Positions 9,719 through 19,031 are shown, counted from the stretch's first letter. The stretch: DNA of 64,000 nt from Acidipropionibacterium acidipropionici (GCF_001441165.1 NZ_CP013126.1:186001-250000), one strand, 5' to 3'. Program-made: numbers and translations. Notes: generated by a model not told the origin, from the letters alone.

Positions 9719-9770
9719 ACCCGACCCGCCGTCCGTCGACTCATGTGAGTCTCTGGACGGCGGGTCGGGT
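9719..9770. terminator. 16-bp hairpin with nested palindrome
   Basis: Arms ACCCGACCCGCCGTCC (9719-9734) and 9755-9770 pair perfectly. The loop itself contains GACTCA-TG-TGAGTC, so the whole 52 bases could form one long cruciform. It lies between the GntR operon promoter and the end of the proX operon. Confidence 0.5.
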
Positions 9771-9829
9771 CTGCGTATTCAGCCCGTGGGGCGGCATTCG
9801 CCTACGTGCGGTTCGGGCCGGAGATCCTG

Positions 9830-9883
9830 CTCCCAACACGCCGTCCCGCAGCCCTGGTGAGCTGCGGGACGGCGTGTTGGGAG
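9830..9883. terminator. Perfect 22-bp hairpin, copy A2, at the end of the betaine importer operon
   Basis: Arms 9830-9851 and 9862-9883 match perfectly over 22 bp around a 10-nt loop. The outer 18 bases are identical to the hairpin at 155. It lies 47 bp past the stop of the last gene of the minus-strand importer operon, so it is its likely terminator. Confidence 0.65.
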
Positions 9884-9929
9884 TGAAATCCCCGGGGGAG
9901 GACGGCGTCTGGAGCCGTCGTCCGGCCTG

Positions 9930-10949
9930 CTACTTCTGGTTGCCGGTCAGCTTGCCCTGCTCCCACTTCTGGATCCAGTCGGAGTTCTGACCGGCCCACT
10001 CCGCGACGGCCTTGTCATTGTTCTTGCCGCCGTACTTGGAGTCGGAGAACATGATGTTCTCCAGGCTGGACAGCTGCTCGTCGCTGAAGGCGAGGTTCTT
10101 GACGAGCTGCGCGGCCTTCGGGTTGTCCTTCCCGAAGCCGGGACGCCCGAAGCTGTAGATCTTCTCCGCGCCGCCCATGGCTCCCTTCGGATCGGCCAGG
10201 TCACGGACCGGGAAGGCCTCGTAGGCCCAGTGCGGGCGCCACAGGGTCACGGCCACATCCTGATTGGCGGCGGTGGCCTTCTTGAGCTGGGAGAGCATCG
10301 CCGGGGTCGAGGAGACCTTCAGCTGCATCTTCTTCAGCCCGTACTTCGGGATCATCGTGTCCTGGACGACCTTCGTCTCGCCGGCACCTGCCTCGATGCC
10401 GTAGAGGGTGTTGCCGAAGTCACTGCTCATCGACTCCAGGTCGGCAATCGACTTGGCCTTCGAGTCCTTGTTGACGGCGATGGTCAACTTGGCGTTGTCG
10501 TACCAGCAGCCCATCGACTCCAGCTTGTCACCGTACCGCTTGATGTAGTCGGCGTGGGTCAGCGGCAACCACGAGTCGGTGATGAGGTCGATGTCGCCAC
10601 CGGCCAAGCCTGTGTAGCCCGGGCCGGCGTCGAGCCCTTCGACCTTCACGTTGTACCCGTCCTTGTCCAGGACGTATTTGAGGAGATGGGCGGTGGCGAA
10701 GGATTCGTCCCAGCCGTTGAAGGCGCCGATGGTGATGTCCTTCTTGCTGTCGGCATCCATGCTGCTGGTGTCTTTGGCACCCGAGGCGGGATCGCAGTTG
10801 GCCCATTTCTGGTCGATGTTGGCAGAGGGGCCCGCCGCGGAACTCGAGTCACCTGAGCCGCCCCCGGTGTTGGAGGCGCCACACGCCGACAAGGTCATCG
10901 CTGCCGCACCGAACAGTGCGGTGAGCGCCACAAGCTTCTTCCTGATCAT
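9930..10949 (-). CDS. Glycine betaine-binding lipoprotein, second tandem copy (ProX/OpuAC type)
   Basis: This 339-residue solute-binding lipoprotein has a KK-rich signal peptide and lipobox LSAC with Cys23. The mature protein matches the OpuAC fold and keeps the aromatic residues expected for a quaternary-amine cage, for example in GAFNGWDESFATAH. The ATG at 10949 is preferred over the in-frame start at 10967 because GAGGAAG lies seven bases upstream. It is closely similar along its length to the preceding gene (11193-12206). The two may differ in affinity or ligand, for instance betaine versus proline betaine. Confidence 0.87.
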   Translation of the reverse strand: MIRKKLVALTALFGAAAMTLSACGASNTGGGSGDSSSAAGPSANIDQKWANCDPASGAKDTSSMDADSKKDITIGAFNGWDESFATAHLLKYVLDKDGYNVKVEGLDAGPGYTGLAGGDIDLITDSWLPLTHADYIKRYGDKLESMGCWYDNAKLTIAVNKDSKAKSIADLESMSSDFGNTLYGIEAGAGETKVVQDTMIPKYGLKKMQLKVSSTPAMLSQLKKATAANQDVAVTLWRPHWAYEAFPVRDLADPKGAMGGAEKIYSFGRPGFGKDNPKAAQLVKNLAFSDEQLSSLENIMFSDSKYGGKNNDKAVAEWAGQNSDWIQKWEQGKLTGNQK

Positions 10950-11115
10950 CCTTGAACTTCCTCTCAACCTGGTGAGATTGGTCGCAGTTGCAGTGGAGTA
11001 GCGGTCACTTCGATGTCCGGGCGAGCCCGAACAGTTAGGGAGATGTTAGCCGCAGACCGCTCAACCGCAAGGCTGAGAACAGGTCCAGGTCCGTATAGAG
11101 AGACCGCCGAAGACA

Positions 11116-11170
11116 CTCCCGCCCCGTTGTCCCTCGCCTCTGGCGAGAGGGGGAACGACGGGGCGGGAAT
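11116..11170. terminator. Hairpin between the two tandem binding-protein genes
   Basis: TCCCGCCCCGT pairs with ACGGGGCGGGA at the base, and CTCGCC-TCT-GGCGAG (11133-11147) forms a perfect inner stem. It lies 23 bp after the stop of the first binding-protein gene and well before the second. It may partly terminate transcription or stabilise the upstream mRNA, so giving unequal expression of the two paralogues. Confidence 0.55.
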
Positions 11171-11192
11171 GAAGAGCCAGAAGGGCCTCAGA

Positions 11193-12206
11193 TCACTTGA
11201 CCTGCAGCTTTCCTTCCTGCCAGTTCTTCATCCAATCGGGATTGTCCTTGGCCCATTCGGCCACGGCCTTGTCCTGATCCTCTCCGCCATAGTTATCGTC
11301 GGAGAACATCACATTCTCCAGGCTTGAGAGGTTCTTGTCGTCGAATGCCATGTTCTTGACAAGCTGGGCCGCCTTCGGGAAGTCCTTCTCGAAGCCTGGC
11401 CGGCCGAAGCTGTACAGCACCTCGGCGCCGCCCATGGCCCCCTTCGGATCCTTCAGGTCACGCACCGGGTAGGCATCGTAGGCCCAGTGGGGGGTCCACA
11501 GGGTCACCGCGATGTCCTGCTTGGCCTCGGTGGACTTCTTCAGCTGGGCCAGCATGGCCGGCGTCGAGGACACCTTGAAGTTCAAGTTGTCCAGACCGTA
11601 CTTCGGGATGGCCGAGTTCTGCGTGGTCTTGGTCAGACCGGCGCCCGCCTCGATGCCGTACAGCGTGTTGTTGTACTCGCTGGCCATCGACTTGAGGTCG
11701 CCGATGGACTGAGCCTTCGAGTCCTTGTTCACGGCGATGGTCAGCTTGGCGTTGTCGTACCAGCAGCCCAGGTTCTCCAGCTTGTCGCCGAACTTCTTGA
11801 TGTAGTCGGCGTGGGTCAGCGGCAGCCAGGCGTCGGTGATGAGATCGATATCCCCACCGGCCACGCCGGTGTACCCGGGGCCTGCGTCGAAGCCCTTGAT
11901 CGTCACGTTGTAGCCCTGCTTGTCCAGCTCATACTTGATGAGGTGGGCGGTGGCGAAGGACTCGTCCCAGCCGTTGAAGGCACCGATCGTGATGTCCTTC
12001 TTGCTGTCGGCGTCCATGCTGCTGGAGTCCTTGACCCCGTCGGTGACCTTGCAGTTGGCCCACTTCTGATCGACGTTGGACGACGGCTCGTCGGACGAGC
12101 TGCCCGCCGCCGATCCTCCTCCGCTGTTGGAGGCGCCACAGCCCGACAGCGCCAAGGCTCCCGCGCTGAGCAGCGCGGTGAGCGCCAGAAGCTTCTTCCT
12201 AACCAT
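11193..12206 (-). CDS. proX: Glycine betaine-binding lipoprotein, first tandem copy (ProX/OpuAC type)
   Basis: This 337-residue lipoprotein has lipobox LSGC with Cys23 and an OpuAC-type binding domain. The start has AAGGAG five bases upstream. It follows the permease gene in the same operon and is the paralogue of the protein at 9930-10949; signal peptide, GAFNGWDESFATAH, AGPGYTG and GRPGFEKD blocks are shared almost unchanged. It delivers glycine betaine or a similar osmolyte to the ProW/ProV transporter. Confidence 0.9.
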   Translation of the reverse strand: MVRKKLLALTALLSAGALALSGCGASNSGGGSAAGSSSDEPSSNVDQKWANCKVTDGVKDSSSMDADSKKDITIGAFNGWDESFATAHLIKYELDKQGYNVTIKGFDAGPGYTGVAGGDIDLITDAWLPLTHADYIKKFGDKLENLGCWYDNAKLTIAVNKDSKAQSIGDLKSMASEYNNTLYGIEAGAGLTKTTQNSAIPKYGLDNLNFKVSSTPAMLAQLKKSTEAKQDIAVTLWTPHWAYDAYPVRDLKDPKGAMGGAEVLYSFGRPGFEKDFPKAAQLVKNMAFDDKNLSSLENVMFSDDNYGGEDQDKAVAEWAKDNPDWMKNWQEGKLQVK

Positions 12207-12269
12207 CTCTACTCCTTCGTGTTGGGGGAATGACGGGGTCGAACGGTGACCCCAGGTCTCATCGGGTGC

Positions 12270-13139
12270 TCAGCCGGCCGCCTGAGCGCGCGCCAGCGGG
12301 GTCCGCTTGGCCAGGCCGCTCGTGATGCGGTCCAGGAAGACCGCGACGACCACGACGGCCACTCCGGCCTCCATACCCAGGCCGATGTCGACCTGCGAGA
12401 GGGCGGCGACGACGTCTCCTCCGAGGCCGCCGGCGCCGACCATGCCGGACAGCACCACCATAGACAGCGCGAGCATGATCACCTGGTTGACGCCGGCCAT
12501 GATGGTGGGCATCGCCAGCGGGATCTGGATCCGGGCGAGGATGTGGGTCGGGCTCGCCCCGAAGGCCGCGCCGGCCTCCACGGTCTCGGCGTCGACCTGC
12601 CGGATACCCAGTTCGGTGAATCGCACACCGGGCGGCAGCGCGAAGATGATCGTCGCGACCGCGCCGGGCACCTGACCGACGCTGAACAGCACGATCATCG
12701 GCACCAGGTAGGCCAGTGCCGGCATGGTCTGCATGAAGTCCAGCACCGGTTTGATGAACGCCGAGAAGCCGGCGCGTTTGGCCGCCAGGATGCCCAGCGG
12801 GATGGCGATGATGAGCGCGATCACCACGGCGACGAGCACCAGGGCGAGTGTGCTCATGGTGTTCTCCCACTGGTCCACGGCGCGCACCACGTAGAAGCCG
12901 ATCAACGTGAACAGCGCCACCTTCCATGAGGCGCACAGCCATGCGATGGCCGCCAAAATGACGATCATGATCAGGTAGAGGGGGGCGGACAGCACCGCGG
13001 ACAGGCCGTCGTAGAGCCCCCCGACGACGATGTTGAAGAACGAGATCAACCAGTCGAACGTCTGCTGGAACCAGGTGAAGAAGCTCTCGATCCAGCTACC
13101 GAGCGGGATTCGAGGGCTGGCGAAATCAAAACCACCCAT
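12270..13139 (-). CDS. proW: Glycine betaine ABC importer permease (ProW/OpuAB type)
   Basis: This 289-residue membrane protein has an N-terminal hydrophilic segment, about six membrane spans and an EAA loop around VEAGAAFGASPTHILARIQIPLA. It begins five bases after the ATPase stop, and the last codons of that gene (AAGGAGG) supply the ribosome site. It forms the channel of the importer. Confidence 0.9.
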   Translation of the reverse strand: MGGFDFASPRIPLGSWIESFFTWFQQTFDWLISFFNIVVGGLYDGLSAVLSAPLYLIMIVILAAIAWLCASWKVALFTLIGFYVVRAVDQWENTMSTLALVLVAVVIALIIAIPLGILAAKRAGFSAFIKPVLDFMQTMPALAYLVPMIVLFSVGQVPGAVATIIFALPPGVRFTELGIRQVDAETVEAGAAFGASPTHILARIQIPLAMPTIMAGVNQVIMLALSMVVLSGMVGAGGLGGDVVAALSQVDIGLGMEAGVAVVVVAVFLDRITSGLAKRTPLARAQAAG

Positions 13140-13144
13140 GGAGA

Positions 13145-14512
13145 TCAGGCCTCCTTCTGGTCATCGTCGGTGTGCGTGGGGGTGTCGGTCGCCTGGTCTG
13201 AGCCGCTACCGCTCACCGACCCGGTCGTGCGCTGATCGGCCGGTTCCAGGCCGATCGGCTCATCCTCGGTGATGATCGGGAGTTCGCCGGTGTCCTCCAG
13301 GGAGGTGACCACACCCTCGGCGGCCTTGCCCTCGTTCATCCGCGACATGGAGTCGAGCAGCGCGACGCGCGGAACAATGCCCAGGAGGTGGAACCCGTCG
13401 TCGACCACCGCCAGCGGCACCCGGGCGTTCGAGCTGGGTGCGAAGAGCTGGGCCAGCGGGGCGTCCGGTTTGACGGTGAGGATGTCCGAGTTGTCGACGA
13501 TCGAGGAGATCTCGGTCTTGCCCTCACGGGCCGCATTGACCACGGACTGGTCGTCCACGGTGCCCAGCAGACGCCGGTTCTCATCGACGACGAACACGCC
13601 GGAGACCCCGAGGGTCTCCATGATGCGCAGCACCCGTCGGGGCCTGGCGATGGTGGACACCACCGCGTCGGTCTCCCTCATCACGGTCGAGGCGGTGAGC
13701 ACGCGGGTGCGGTCGACATCCTGGATGAAGTCGGCCACGTAGTCGTCGGCCGGCTGGGTGAGGATCTCCTCGGAGGTACCGATCTGGGCGATGCGTCCGT
13801 TGCGCATGACCGCGATGTGATCCCCGAGGTACATCGCCTCGTTGAGGTCGTGGGTGATGAAGATGATGGTCTTCTGGATCTTCGACTGCAGCTCGACGAG
13901 CTCGTCCTGCATCTCGCGGCGGATCAGCGGGTCGAGCGCCGAGAAGGCCTCATCCATCAGAAGGATGTCGGTTCCGGCGGCCAGCGCCCTGGCCAGCCCG
14001 ACACGCTGCTGCATGCCGCCGGAGAGCTGGTGCGGATATTTGTCCCCCCAGCCTTTCAGCCCGACGGTGTGAAGCCACTCATTGGCCTTCTCGAGCTGCT
14101 CCTTCTTGTCACCCTTGCGCTGGAGCTTCAGCCCGTAGGCGGCGTTCTCGCGCACCGTGAGGTGCGGCAGCAGGGCGAAGTGCTGGAACACCATCGAGAC
14201 GTGCTCGCGACGCAGCGCGCGCAGCTGTGTGGCGCCCATCTCGGAGACGACGTTCTCGCCGATCGTGATCTCACCGGCCGATGGGGCCCACAGGCCGTTG
14301 ACCATGCGGATGAGTGTGGACTTGCCCGACCCGGACAGGCCCATGACGACGAACGTCTCGCCCTTCTCGACGCCGAAGCTGGCGTCGATGACGGCGGCAG
14401 TACCCAGATGGGCGAGCTCAGATCTGCGTTCCCCCGCCTTCAGGCGGTCGACGACTTCCTGCTCGTGCCGTCCAAACACCTTGAAGACGTGTGACGCACG
14501 TACTATAGCCAC
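13145..14512 (-). CDS. proV: Glycine betaine ABC importer ATPase with CBS domains (ProV/OpuAA type)
   Basis: This 455-residue ATPase has Walker A GLSGSGKST, signature LSGGMQQR, Walker B LLMDEAFSALD and the ProV-specific N-terminal helical segment (VFKVFGRHEQEVVDRLKAG). Residues about 290-410 carry a CBS pair (TVMRETDAVVSTI, then VDENRRLLG), followed by an acidic, serine/threonine-rich tail. The GTG at 14512 fits the family N-terminus; a TTG at 14557 would add 15 atypical residues. It is the first gene of the four-gene operon. Confidence 0.9.
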   Translation of the reverse strand: MAIVRASHVFKVFGRHEQEVVDRLKAGERRSELAHLGTAAVIDASFGVEKGETFVVMGLSGSGKSTLIRMVNGLWAPSAGEITIGENVVSEMGATQLRALRREHVSMVFQHFALLPHLTVRENAAYGLKLQRKGDKKEQLEKANEWLHTVGLKGWGDKYPHQLSGGMQQRVGLARALAAGTDILLMDEAFSALDPLIRREMQDELVELQSKIQKTIIFITHDLNEAMYLGDHIAVMRNGRIAQIGTSEEILTQPADDYVADFIQDVDRTRVLTASTVMRETDAVVSTIARPRRVLRIMETLGVSGVFVVDENRRLLGTVDDQSVVNAAREGKTEISSIVDNSDILTVKPDAPLAQLFAPSSNARVPLAVVDDGFHLLGIVPRVALLDSMSRMNEGKAAEGVVTSLEDTGELPIITEDEPIGLEPADQRTTGSVSGSGSDQATDTPTHTDDDQKEA

Positions 14513-14546
14513 TTCGTGTAAGACCTTCCTTTTGATTCCTGCTGGA

Positions 14547-14571
14547 TATTCCCTCAATTAATTCTGGAATA
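14547..14571. promoter_or_regulatory. Candidate operator upstream of proV
   Basis: TATTCC (14547-14552) and GGAATA (14566-14571) form an inverted repeat around an A/T-rich centre that is itself the palindrome AATTAATT. In such G+C-rich DNA this A/T patch 35 bp before the start codon is a good candidate for promoter or operator sequence. No specific regulator is implied. Confidence 0.4.
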
Positions 14572-15052
14572 CCACGGCTCATCAGAACAGATAGGCTGAC
14601 AAACGATTTCAGCCACGCTATCAGCGAGATTCACAGGACGCAAGGCGATCCGCTCGAATGCCGCCACATCGGGATGTCCGGACAAGACCCGCCAGAACGG
14701 AGCGAGACGGATTCATGACTCATGTTCATGCTGTCTACTTCAAAGAGTTCGCGCGATGCTTTTCGCTTGCCGTGAACGTCGGATGTACTGCTACAACCAT
14801 CGTCGACCAAGGGGTGCAGTCATCCAGCGGCACCGGCGCGGTACCGCCTGCTCGGATGTAGACGGCCGTACACATTGCGTCATGGCGATGACCTTTCGCC
14901 GCGTCCTTGCGAGACCCCCGGCCGCGGCCCCGGCGCCTCACAGATTCTGGACATGATTCACAGACTCCGGGCTCCTCACACCGCCGCCACCGGTCCCCAT
15001 CCGGCCGCGCCGCACGCTTCTGAGAGCGGCGCGGACGCGAAAGAATGAGGGC
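14572..15052. other. Intergenic region between proV and the SEC-C protein
   Basis: About 480 bases lie between divergent genes. The small ORFs here lack a ribosome site and family features, so none is called. It presumably holds both divergent promoters; no clear hexamer pair was found. Confidence 0.4.
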
Positions 15053-15442
15053 ATGAGAGCCGAACAGATGTGCCCCTGCGGGTCCGGAACGCCCCTTTCC
15101 TCGTGCTGCGGTCCGGTGATCGACGACCCTCGGGTCGCGACCACTGCCGAACAGTTGATGCGCTCGCGATACACGGCCCGTGCCCTGGGACGCTGGAACC
15201 ATCTGTGGGTGACCTGGCATCCACGGACCCGGCCGGAACTGGCCGACGAGGACGGGTTGCGGTGGACCGGTCTGGAGGTGCTGCGGGCCGAGGCGGGAAC
15301 CGCCGGTGATGACGCCGGCGTCGTGGAGTACCGCGCCTCGTACCGGGAGGGCGCGCGCCCCGGCGTCCTCCATGAGGTGGCCCGATTCCGCAGAAGGGCT
15401 GGGCGGTGGTTCTACGTCGACGGCGACCTCCTCGAGACCTGA
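15053..15442 (+). CDS. YchJ/UPF0225-like protein with N-terminal SEC-C motif
   Basis: This 129-residue protein starts with a zinc-binding SEC-C motif (CPCGSG...CC, residues 7-19) followed by the conserved YchJ core (AEQLMRSRYTA, W..TWHP, GVVEYRASY, FRR..GRWFYVDG). The family has an NTF2-like fold and no established enzymatic role. It is a single gene with no evident operon partner. Confidence 0.85.
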   Translation: MRAEQMCPCGSGTPLSSCCGPVIDDPRVATTAEQLMRSRYTARALGRWNHLWVTWHPRTRPELADEDGLRWTGLEVLRAEAGTAGDDAGVVEYRASYREGARPGVLHEVARFRRRAGRWFYVDGDLLET

Positions 15443-15607
15443 CATCCTGCGCCGTCACGGCCCTCCTGTCGCTGGCCCGTACCGCCCCGGCCGTCTTGAC
15501 CACCCCCTACTGTTCGTCCCCATCCCCCCTGAACCGTCCCTGTCTTCCCCGCCCCATCTGTTCGTCCCCACCCTCTCCTCAGCCTCGTCCACCCCTCCGA
15601 CCCCTGC

Positions 15608-15656
15608 ACGTCGCGCCAGATATTCCTGGCGCTACGTACGGACTCTGGCGCGACGT
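15608..15656. terminator. 13-bp perfect hairpin
   Basis: ACGTCGCGCCAGA (15608-15620) pairs with 15644-15656. It lies downstream of the SEC-C gene and at the tail of the broken gene on the opposite strand, and could terminate either. Confidence 0.5.
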
Positions 15657-16623
15657 CGGATCAAGAACTGCCAGGGAGGACCCCATGGATAGTTGTCCTG
15701 ATGGTCAGGCGGTGCTTGGGGAACGGGATTGGTCCAGGGCGTGGGAACCAAACCACGTTGGTTGAGCAGCCGGCATACACGGGCGGAGGCAGCATCCGGG
15801 TTCCTGAGGTCGGCGACACAGAACCTGATGACCTCAAGGCTCTGATCCCGGATATCCGCCTCACGGGCCTTCTCCCGGACGACGACGTCCGAGAGGCTCT
15901 CGCCGGGCTTGCGGTTACGGGGATACTTCTGCGGGCCATCGCACTCTCCGATCACGCCCCACTCCAGCCACCAGAAGGCGCTACGGGCCGCGAGCCGCCC
16001 GCACGCACGTTGAATCTGCTGCTCCAGTCGATCCTGTGATCCCCCAAGAGCCAGGACAGCGTCGGCGATGGTGACACCGGTCACGGAGCCGGACTACCGT
16101 GCCATGTGCACAGCGGTGCGTTCTGGCGAGGTCACACGCAGACCGTCGACCAGGAGGATCTCATCAGGTTCAAGACCGCAGCCCCGAGTGACGAGCTGCG
16201 GACGACGGTGGCCCCCGATCCCGGGGGTCGTGTGACCCATATCGCATCGGCTCCGTCCCGCATCATCGGCAGTCCCCGGAGAGCCACAGCAGTTGCGTGA
16301 CTGAGCACCCAGGCGTCGCCCATCAGCACTGGGACGGTCCCGGCGAGCAGTTCGAACTGCCGGCTCCTTCGGTCCGGGTGGATGGAGCCTTCCACCACTG
16401 CACCATGCCTGACCTTCGTCATGGCCCCGGTCCGGAGGCTTTCCGGGAGTCCCTTGTACGACATGGCACCGTCGGTCAGGTCTCCCGCCCGAAAGACCTT
16501 CCGGATTTCGTCATCGCCCTTCATGCCCAAAGTTCTAGAGGCGGCGGACCCCGATCTGTCGTCCGGGAGCAGATTTGTGGACAACTCCTGTCCGGAGCGA
16601 TGAAGGACCTCCTCCATGGACAA
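15632..16623 (-). pseudogene. Broken AbiEi/DUF559-type protein gene
   Basis: The N-terminal part (16623 to about 16165) encodes a typical start of this family, including GDDEIRKVFRAGDLTDGA and WVLSHATAVALRGLP. The frame then runs into TGA at 16132, while the expected continuation DEILLVDGLRVTSPERTA lies in another frame and meets a TAG at 16096-16094. After that a third segment (to 15632) supplies the family's C-terminal pieces GVIGECDGPQKY and REKAREADIRDQSLEVIRF, with a stretch between them apparently missing. So there is at least one frameshift, one nonsense codon and a probable deletion. An intact relative is at 38188-39120. Confidence 0.7.
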
Positions 16624-16655
16624 CCTCCGTTACCACGTCGGGCCAGAGAGCGGGA

Positions 16656-17399
16656 TCAGCTCTGGAACATCACCGCGGTGTGCACGAAGTCGGGATTGAC
16701 CTCCATGACGATGTCCTTGGGGTTGGCGACACCGTAGCCGACGGTGAATCTCACCTCTCGTCCGTTGAGGAGCTTGGTGCTGGGCGCGCCGTCCAGGCCA
16801 CCCTCACTGTCAAAGATCTGCTCCCCCTCCTCGTTGTCCGACTGCACCGTGGCGTTGAACATCCCAGGATCCCATGGCTTGCCCGTGTTGTTCACAACGC
16901 GCACGTCAAACTTCACATAGGTGTCGAACCGGCCTTCATCCGACGAGTACTCGGACGGCTGGTAATCCTTCGGGGCTGAGACAGTCACCGACAGCCCGTC
17001 CTGGTAGGCGAAGGCCCCGCCGAACGTCGCGACCGCGCCCTTGCTCCCCGCCGCGGCTCCGGCGGACGACGCTGCGGAGGGAGAATTCGAACCGTGTCCG
17101 GCGTCGTCGGTCTGCGAGGCCGACTCACCGCCTCCAAGATTGCTGATGATCATGATGCCGACGAGCACGTAGATGCAGATCATCCACCAGCGCTTCCAGA
17201 TGGACTTCTTCGGCTTCTGGGGCGGCTGCTGGAAGCTCTGCGGGGATTGCTGGAAGCTCTGGCCCTCGGCATACCCGATGTACTGGTGCCCCGGAACCTG
17301 CTGGTACGGATCCTGATACGACCCATACTGCTTCTGGGGCGGCTGATTGCCCATCGGCTGTTCGGGATTCTGCGGGTAGCCGGGGGGCTGCTGGGACAT
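16656..17399 (-). CDS. Membrane-anchored DUF4352-like protein
   Basis: This 247-residue protein has a Q/P/Y-rich cytoplasmic N-terminus (residues 1-70), one membrane segment (WWMICIYVLVGIMII), a short low-complexity linker and a C-terminal Ig-like DUF4352-type domain from about residue 115. The ATG at 17399 lies six bases behind AGG and is preferred over the ATG at 17405. The C-terminal domain is very similar to that of the lipoprotein at 19769-20335. An IS256-family element sits 41 bp upstream and may have cut the gene from its original promoter. Confidence 0.75.
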   Translation of the reverse strand: MSQQPPGYPQNPEQPMGNQPPQKQYGSYQDPYQQVPGHQYIGYAEGQSFQQSPQSFQQPPQKPKKSIWKRWWMICIYVLVGIMIISNLGGGESASQTDDAGHGSNSPSAASSAGAAAGSKGAVATFGGAFAYQDGLSVTVSAPKDYQPSEYSSDEGRFDTYVKFDVRVVNNTGKPWDPGMFNATVQSDNEEGEQIFDSEGGLDGAPSTKLLNGREVRFTVGYGVANPKDIVMEVNPDFVHTAVMFQS

Positions 17400-17447
17400 A
17401 TGCATCCTTATCAAACAGGGATTCAAAGGTGAGAGACCCCGTCGCAC

Positions 17448-18879
17448 GGATCGCGTCTCTTATGGTGGTGTCAAATCTGTGGTGATCGCTGGGGCGCTCG
17501 ACCAGCGGGTCTGAGACGTTGAGGGGTCACCGCGGTACCCGTCTCTATCAACGACCAAGAATCTAGAAAGAAGCCACCGCGATGACCCAGAACCAGTCTG
17601 CCCTGTCAACCCTGCTCACGGAACTCCTCGACGATCCTGACATGGCCCACGACCAAGTCTTCCGTCGCCTGTTGCAGGCCGGCCTGCAGGACCTGATCGA
17701 CGCCGAGGCCACCGCCAAGATCGGTGCCGGTCGCTACGAACGCAGCTCCGCCCGAACGACCAGGCGTAACGGGTCCCGATCCAAGACCCTGGAGACCCCG
17801 GCCGGCGAGGTGAACCTGGAGATCCCCAAACTGCGTCAGGGATCGTTCTTCCCGGCCCTGCTCCACCCCCGCCGCCGGGTCGACAAGGCCCTTTACGCCG
17901 TGGTCGCCCAAGCCTGGGTCGACGGGGTCTCCACCCGCAAGGTCGACCAGTTGATGCACGCCCTGGGCAACGAGTCGGGGATCTCGAAGGCCACAGTCTC
18001 CCGAGTGTGTGCCGACATCGATCAGACCGTCACCGAGTTTCTCACTCGCCCACTGGACCACACCTGGTTCCCCTACCTGTACCTGGATGCCACCTTCCTC
18101 GACGTGCGCCTGCACGGCCGCGTGGTCTCTCAGGCCGTGGTGGTGGCCACCGGGGTCTCGGGGCAGGGACGCCGCGAGATCCTGGGCATGAGCGTGGGGG
18201 ACACCGAGTCCACCGACTTCTGGACACAGTTCTTGCGCAGCCTGCGCGACCGGGGTCTCAAGGTTTCCACCGAGACCGATCCCCTCGGTGTCGTGCTGGT
18301 CACCTCGGATGCCCACGGCGGCATCCGTAATGCGGTCAAGGCCATCCTGCCCGGCGCCGGCTGGCAACGATGCCGAGTGCACTTCGCCCGCAATGTGACC
18401 CAGAAGCTCGGCAGTAGAGCGGCCAAGCCGGTCAACGCCCTGATCTCGGCGGTCTTCGCCCAGACCACCCCGCACGCGCTGAAGGCCCAGTACCGCCAAG
18501 TCGCCGAATCGTTGGCCGGCCCGTTCCCCGAGATCGCAAAGATGATGGATGCCGCGGAGCCCGACCTGACCGCGTTCACCGGGTTCCCGCCCGAGCACTG
18601 GGTCAAGATCTGGTCCAACAATCCGATCGAACGGCTCAACCGGGAGATCAAACGCCGCTCCGACGTGGTCCAGATCTTCCCCAACCGTGAATCGGTCACC
18701 CGGCTGGTAGGAGCCGTGCTCCAGGAGCAGCACGAGGAATGGCAGTACGGGGAACGCCGCTACCTCTCCGAGACCTCCATGCGCCGCCTCGTCGACGCCC
18801 TCACCAACACCGATGAGCCCCAGCCTCACGCTCTGCCCCTGACCGCCTGATCAAAGAACACCACCTCATGAGACTTGAC
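17448..18879 (+). mobile_element. IS256-family insertion sequence, complete, with 8-bp target duplication
   Basis: The element is about 1.43 kb. The direct repeat CGTCGCAC flanks it at 17440-17447 and 18880-18887. Imperfect terminal inverted repeats are seen: the left end has GTCTCTTATGGTGGTGT and the right end, read inward, GTCTCATGAGGTGGTGT. It contains one intact transposase gene. The clean duplication suggests a relatively recent insertion. Exact outer ends depend on the alignment of the repeats. Confidence 0.8.
17582..18850 (+). CDS. IS256-family transposase (mutator-type DDE)
   Basis: This 422-residue transposase appears intact. The DDE residues are in YLDATFLDV (first Asp), LVTSDAHGG (second Asp) and NPIERLNREIKRRSDVVQIFPN (Glu). 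The N-terminus has the DNA-binding region with R..RRNGSRSKTLETPAGEVNLEIPKLR, typical of the family. A GAAAGAAG stretch lies upstream of the ATG. Confidence 0.95.
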   Translation: MTQNQSALSTLLTELLDDPDMAHDQVFRRLLQAGLQDLIDAEATAKIGAGRYERSSARTTRRNGSRSKTLETPAGEVNLEIPKLRQGSFFPALLHPRRRVDKALYAVVAQAWVDGVSTRKVDQLMHALGNESGISKATVSRVCADIDQTVTEFLTRPLDHTWFPYLYLDATFLDVRLHGRVVSQAVVVATGVSGQGRREILGMSVGDTESTDFWTQFLRSLRDRGLKVSTETDPLGVVLVTSDAHGGIRNAVKAILPGAGWQRCRVHFARNVTQKLGSRAAKPVNALISAVFAQTTPHALKAQYRQVAESLAGPFPEIAKMMDAAEPDLTAFTGFPPEHWVKIWSNNPIERLNREIKRRSDVVQIFPNRESVTRLVGAVLQEQHEEWQYGERRYLSETSMRRLVDALTNTDEPQPHALPLTA

Positions 18880-19031
18880 CGTCGCACGTGCATGATGCGC
18901 GGCAGGTTCAGAACTGCTGGGCAAGACCCTAGCGGTTCTCACAGACTCCTGGGGGGTCGGAGGTACTTCGTCACAGCGATCCTGGGTCCGTATGACGCCC
19001 CGCAAGACCTGGAGTGTCGTGGAGGGGAGGC

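Noticed and set aside
14658-14861. Small ORFs between proV and the SEC-C gene
   Set aside because: The translations show no family features, and the starts lack ribosome sites.
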